DNA from: Clostridia bacterium
GTDB lineage: Bacteria; Bacillota; Clostridia; Oscillospirales; Acutalibacteraceae
Length of the DNA: 64,000 bases
Direction: 5' to 3'
Assembly: GCA_017407705.1 (NCBI GenBank)
Contig: JAFQWA010000027.1
Span: forward strand, 44,266-108,265
Shown here: in pieces, positions 61,119-64,000 of the stretch
How positions within the stretch are numbered: the first letter of the stretch is position 1
Layout of the letters: the number at the start of each line of letters is the position of its first letter
Translations under genes and position numbers: made by a program
Notes under the pieces: model-generated
Database searches by the model: none
Told to the model about the DNA's origin: nothing
The model's input: only the letters and a program-made list of their open reading frames with translations

Positions 61119-62623
61119 TACGCTTTTTTCAACACGTATAAATACACGTCGTTTTCACGCATTTTCTGAGTTGCCTCAAACACGCCGCCGCAAACGGTTA
61201 TGTTTTCACAGCTAATGGGTGCTCCCGAGGTTTTAGACTTGATTTCCTCCACCTGAGCTTTAGACAAGGTGGAGTTAAAGGAATATTTCTTGTACTCAGT
61301 GTAGGCGTCGTTAATGCCATAGCCCAGTCCGTATTTTGTCAGGGTGTATTCACCGTCCTCAATGCCGCTGATACAAATACTGGTGTCCTCCACATCAAGG
61401 GGCTTAAGGTTACGGGCAAAATATTCGTTGTTGGAGTCGGTAATCTGCGGTCTTGAATAGTTCCAGAATAAAACCTCCACCGAATCCTCTGAGGCGGTGC
61501 AAAAGCAGTCGTCATCCTCACATTGGAGCATATTCTCCGACAGCATATTTAGGTATTTATAAGCAATAAACGTGGGCTTTTTGATGCCCTGAATGTTTTG
61601 CAGACCAAATCCGCCGTGGAAATGCTCAGGACCTGCTCCACCTTCCTCAAATATATCCGAGAATACCCAGAAGGACATAGAATCTACCAGTCCCACAAAG
61701 TCTTTCAGTGAACGCAGCAGATGTACGCCACTGAAATAACTGTCATTTGAGGGGTCACGAGGACAGTAGGTTATGCCCCACTCGGTAAAGTGGATTTTAA
61801 GGTTTGGCAAGGCAGATGCTTTTACCGCATCATAAACGCTTTTGGCACCGTGATAAAGGGATTTTGCATCGGTACACAGCTTTATTGCACCTGTTCCGTA
61901 AACATCTAAAAAGCCTTCGCCACCCTTACAGTCCTCGGCATCGTAATGGTGAGTGGTGATAAAATCAAGGGGCAAATTCTTTTCAACACAAGCACTTATA
62001 AACTCAGGTATCCAGCCGCAGCCTGCAGTAGCAGGACCGCCTACCTGCAGTCGGGGGTCCACCTCTTTAACCGCTTTTGCCGAGGCCTCGTAAAGCAGCA
62101 TATAGTCATCAAAAGGATGATCGGTGTCGAAAAATGCACGTAAGTTAGGCTCGTTCCACACCTCAATAGGCCAGGTCAACACCTCGTCGATGCCGTAACG
62201 CTCAATACAGTGGGTAAGCAACGCACGGACCAGTTTTGCCCACTCATCAAGGGATGTAGGCATAGTAACGTTGCCTTGCCAGAAGAAAAGGGTGGTTTTG
62301 CCTGAGGCAATATCACGGGGCATAAAGCCCAGCTCGATAAAGGGACGTATGCCGATATCCAGCATATAGTCAAACAGAAGGTCTATGTATTGGAAGTTGT
62401 AGCGGATGCTACCGTCGCCAAACCGTTTGCACACGCCCATATCGTCGTGGAGCAAACCGTGGAATCGCAGATATTTAAAGCCGCACTCATCCTTGGCGGT
62501 CTTCATGTGGCGCTGGTTTTCGGCGCCTAAACTCTCGTAAGCTCTGCCTGAACCCACGCAGTAGTTGAAAAAGTCAGGTTTTTTGGAAACAACGTCTTTT
62601 GCATTAACGATAATTTTTTGCAT
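61118..62623 (-). CDS. Glycoside hydrolase family 39 (beta-xylosidase-like)
   Basis: A 501-residue GH39 enzyme, a clan GH-A TIM barrel. The acid/base is E158 in PIEVWNEPN and the nucleophile is E281 in IHFTEWG. The substrate loop YLRFHGLLHDDMGV and the C-terminal beta-sandwich complete the family pattern. It has no signal peptide, so it probably acts on imported xylo-oligosaccharides. ATG 62623 has CAGGAGTGG upstream. It is monocistronic; the gap to the tRNA holds three inverted repeats (62694-62770). Confidence 0.93.
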   Translation of the reverse strand: MQKIIVNAKDVVSKKPDFFNYCVGSGRAYESLGAENQRHMKTAKDECGFKYLRFHGLLHDDMGVCKRFGDGSIRYNFQYIDLLFDYMLDIGIRPFIELGFMPRDIASGKTTLFFWQGNVTMPTSLDEWAKLVRALLTHCIERYGIDEVLTWPIEVWNEPNLRAFFDTDHPFDDYMLLYEASAKAVKEVDPRLQVGGPATAGCGWIPEFISACVEKNLPLDFITTHHYDAEDCKGGEGFLDVYGTGAIKLCTDAKSLYHGAKSVYDAVKASALPNLKIHFTEWGITYCPRDPSNDSYFSGVHLLRSLKDFVGLVDSMSFWVFSDIFEEGGAGPEHFHGGFGLQNIQGIKKPTFIAYKYLNMLSENMLQCEDDDCFCTASEDSVEVLFWNYSRPQITDSNNEYFARNLKPLDVEDTSICISGIEDGEYTLTKYGLGYGINDAYTEYKKYSFNSTLSKAQVEEIKSKTSGAPISCENITVCGGVFEATQKMRENDVYLYVLKKA

Positions 62624-62693
62624 AAAACCACTCCTGTATGTGGGTGAGTGTTGCTTTTCACCCGTTTGGTTTCATAATGGTAATGAATGTAGC

Positions 62694-62770
62694 GCATAAT
62701 AAAATTTGAAAAAATTTATTATGCCTAAGCCGATTATATCGGCTTGTTGAAGCGTTTTTTGCGTTTCAAC
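62694..62770. other. Three inverted repeats upstream of GH39 gene
   Basis: GCATAATAAAATTT / AAATTTATTATGC (62694-62724), AAGCCGAT / ATCGGCTT (62727-62745) and GTTGAAGCG / CGTTTCAAC (62746-62770). The minus strand of the second holds TATAAT. They could be operators, a terminator or promoter elements for the glycosidase. Confidence 0.5.
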
Positions 62771-62846
62771 ATTCTACAAGCATTATTATATACTATTATC
62801 GGACTGATTAAAAGAAAAAAATAATGAAATAAATTAAAATTTATGG

Positions 62847-62875
62847 TTGCATTTTGGAATAGAATGTGGTAGAAT
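62847..62875 (+). promoter_or_regulatory. Predicted promoter of tRNA-Pro
   Basis: TTGCAT (62847-62852), a 17-base spacer and TAGAAT (62870-62875), 20 bases before the mature tRNA 5' end. Confidence 0.72.
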
Positions 62876-62894
62876 ATCTCTTGCAGCAGAAAAA

Positions 62895-62971
62895 TCCGGG
62901 TGTGGCGCAGCTGGTAGCGCGCTTGACTGGGGGTCAAGAGGCCGTGGGTTCAAGTCCCGCCACTCGGACCA
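62895..62971 (+). tRNA. tRNA-Pro (anticodon GGG)
   Basis: A 77-base tRNA with encoded CCA. The acceptor stem TCCGGGT / ACTCGGA has one G-U pair. The D-arm has GGCGCAGCTGGTAGCGC, the anticodon stem CTTGA / TCAAG encloses loop CTGGGGG with anticodon GGG, and the T-arm is GTGGGTTCAAGTCCCGC. It reads CCC and CCU-type proline codons. Its last 23 bases recur at 63133-63155. Confidence 0.95.
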
Positions 62972-62972
62972 A

Positions 62973-63014
62973 TAACCGAATTAAGCCGAAGGCTTAGTTC
63001 GGTTATTTTGTTTT
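62973..63014 (+). terminator. Terminator after tRNA-Pro
   Basis: AATAACCGAATTAAGCC pairs with GGCTTAGTTCGGTTATT (one mismatch), then TTGTTTT. It is long and strong for a tRNA terminator. Confidence 0.88.
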
Positions 63015-63019
63015 AATGG

Positions 63020-63142
63020 GGGACTTGAACCCACGATGCGAATATCCGTCGGTTGCCGTGAAGTATGAACGGCGAGACGGATTAGCAATAACGCCGCCCA
63101 CGAAGTGGGCTGAATTGCGGTGAAACCGGCAATTCAAGTCCC
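63020..63142. repeat. Structured segment bounded by tRNA T-arm inverted repeats
   Basis: GGGACTTGAA (63020-63029) and TTCAAGTCCC (63133-63142) are terminal inverted repeats identical to the tRNA-Pro T-arm. The 63020-63034 stretch is a perfect 15-base reverse complement of 62944-62958. Inside are nested hairpins: CCGTC/GACGG with GCCGT/ACGGC, GCCCAC-gaa-GTGGGC, and GAATTGC / GCAATTC. It may be a MITE-like unit or a small structured RNA. Confidence 0.65.
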
Positions 63143-63155
63143 GCCACTCGGACCA
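63133..63155 (+). repeat. Duplicate of the tRNA-Pro 3' end (att-like)
   Basis: A perfect 23-base direct repeat of 62949-62971, from the T-loop through CCA, 184 bases downstream. A 3'-end copy like this is typical of tRNA-targeting integration. It is followed by its own terminator at 63164-63204, as if it were the original gene end. Confidence 0.75.
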
Positions 63156-63163
63156 TGTTGAAT

Positions 63164-63204
63164 GTTCATAACGGACTTGACCGTTATGAACATTCTTTTT
63201 GTTT
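63164..63204 (+). terminator. Second terminator after the tRNA 3'-end copy
   Basis: GAATGTTCATAACGG pairs with CCGTTATGAACATTC across ACTTGA, followed by TTTTTG. Confidence 0.88.
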
Positions 63205-63263
63205 TGAGAGAGGTTTGGGGTATTAGGTGATCCCTAACAAGTGTGGATATCCATTCGCGATGC

Positions 63264-63292
63264 TTGCAAGAAAAACGATTTTGTGATAATAT
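63264..63292 (+). promoter_or_regulatory. Predicted promoter of the right-edge gene
   Basis: TTGCAA (63264-63269), a 17-base spacer and TAATAT (63287-63292), 41 bases before ATG 63334. Confidence 0.65.
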
Positions 63293-63333
63293 ATATGCGT
63301 TAACATTCAGATGTGGTTTTGAGGAGGGATAAA

Positions 63334-64000
63334 ATGTTTGCTAATGAATTTATATTGCTTTGCAAAGATTTTGCTAAAAAAAGAAACGATGTATTAGGCG
63401 AAACATTTGAAGAAACTAAAAAAAATTGCAAATATATAATAGAATGTTACAGTTATATTTTAGAATTTCGATATGTGAAAAAAGAATCAGCATTTTTTAA
63501 GCCGAGCTCTCTTTATTGTGTGATCCGCCTTAGAAAAAATAGTGTTGTATACTACCATTTAACCGACATAATTCCTTTCTTGGAACATAAAACTTTCAAG
63601 TCTTGCTATTTTTGGAACATAGAAAGCCCTGAAAGATTAAACAGTTGTTTCGAAAGTCTTACATCTAATCTGGAAAAAGTCACATCACAATTATCTCCGT
63701 ATCTGTTAGATGACTCTATTCTTTTGGAAGCGCTTTTCGAAAATTATAAAACAATATATAGCCTTAAAGAAACGGACATTGATTTCGATAAAATTGAAGA
63801 CCCCGAGGATTATGCCCAGTCTTACTTTCTGTCTTTGCAAAATATGCGAGATGGATATATTTTTTCGAGATATTGTAATTTTCCACCTTACGCTTTACTG
63901 CTAAAAAACAATGTCGATAAGGCATTAGAAAAGTATGAAAAACTTAATCAAAAAAGCAAACTTCTCGAATATGAAAAGCAATTAATAAACCATATCATTA
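63334..64000 (+). CDS. Hypothetical protein, 3' end outside window
   Basis: An open frame of at least 222 codons from ATG 63334, with the strong GAGGAGGG site 5 bases upstream, running off the window. It begins MFANEFILLCKDFAKKRNDV and is rich in K, N, Y, F and cysteine. Codon use is clearly more AT-rich than the housekeeping genes, suggesting acquisition. The part seen is likely soluble and helical, with many aromatic residues; no family was recognised. It lies just after the tRNA-Pro 3'-end duplication, a usual position for accessory genes. Confidence 0.7.
   Translation, partial: MFANEFILLCKDFAKKRNDVLGETFEETKKNCKYIIECYSYILEFRYVKKESAFFKPSSLYCVIRLRKNSVVYYHLTDIIPFLEHKTFKSCYFWNIESPERLNSCFESLTSNLEKVTSQLSPYLLDDSILLEALFENYKTIYSLKETDIDFDKIEDPEDYAQSYFLSLQNMRDGYIFSRYCNFPPYALLLKNNVDKALEKYEKLNQKSKLLEYEKQLINHII

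Noticed and set aside
62734..62937. 67-codon minus-strand frame
   Set aside because: It overlaps the tRNA-Pro gene and its promoter, and lacks a ribosome site.
63020..63142. Retron, CRISPR or tmRNA identity for the structured segment
   Set aside because: No reverse transcriptase, repeat-spacer pattern or tmRNA 5' GGGGxxG/tag-coding region is seen; only T-arm-like ends are shared.

Overview
This window is a chromosomal origin region from an anaerobic, low-to-mid GC Bacillota. The class is most likely Clostridia, close to Oscillospirales/Ruminococcaceae. I infer this from the gene order (soj-spo0J-serS; jag-yidC-yidD-rnpA-rpmH / dnaA-dnaN-yaaA-recF-remB-gyrB-gyrA), clostridial-type gene families ([FeFe] hydrogenase with HydB/HydC-like partners, AbrB with a zinc ribbon, CotJC), frequent GTG and TTG starts with strong AAAGGAGG-type ribosome sites, and many hairpin/U-tract terminators. 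No 16S rRNA is present, so the genus cannot be named.

Layout. 1-2.3 kb (minus): the 5' part of serS, parB and parA, with two perfect parS sites upstream of parA. 2.4-5.6 kb: an AbrB-type regulator, a small sigma-like gene pair, an XRE + WYL regulator pair, and an isoprenylcysteine-methyltransferase-like membrane enzyme. 5.7-10.5 kb (minus): a probable operon of rlmB, a 931-residue catalytically degenerate P-type ATPase homologue, an LCP-family protein and a 67-residue cysteine/acid-rich membrane peptide. 10.6-16 kb (plus, head-on to replication): mnmG, an orphan RACo-like ASKHA protein, a CDF transporter and an unknown membrane protein. 16.2-18.7 kb (minus): jag, yidC, yidD, rnpA, rpmH. 18.7-28.6 kb: divergent rpmH/dnaA promoters, dnaA, oriC, dnaN, yaaA, recF, remB, gyrB, a small membrane protein and gyrA.

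28.6-35.3 kb: a PPC-domain protein, an exported unknown, a CdaR/PucR-type regulator, then ftsE-ftsX with a coiled-coil M23 hydrolase and a CtpA-like protease (cell-wall remodelling at division). 35.6-40.6 kb: an NAD-linked, probably electron-bifurcating [FeFe] hydrogenase operon with a Rex-like operator on its promoter. 40.9-48.8 kb: a full argGHCJBDF operon from glutamate to arginine, behind an ARG-box-like site. 48.8-52.3 kb: a BlaI/BlaR1-like pair with two TACA-N3-TGTA operators and no beta-lactamase. 52.6-61.1 kb: greA, lysS, an XRE/SLOG divergent pair with CGATATATCG dyads, a small membrane protein, trxA-trxB, an unknown protein, a ComM-like AAA protein, a PHP phosphoesterase and a CotJC-like Mn catalase. 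61.1-64 kb: a GH39 glycosidase, tRNA-Pro(GGG) followed by a duplicated tRNA 3' end and a structured palindromic segment, and the start of an AT-rich unknown gene cut by the window edge.

The best candidates for something undescribed are the pseudo-P-type-ATPase operon at 5.7-10.5 kb, the tRNA-Pro-derived repeat structure at 62.9-63.2 kb, and the XRE/SLOG pair at 54.8-55.6 kb. No CRISPR array, rRNA operon, insertion sequence or riboswitch was recognised.
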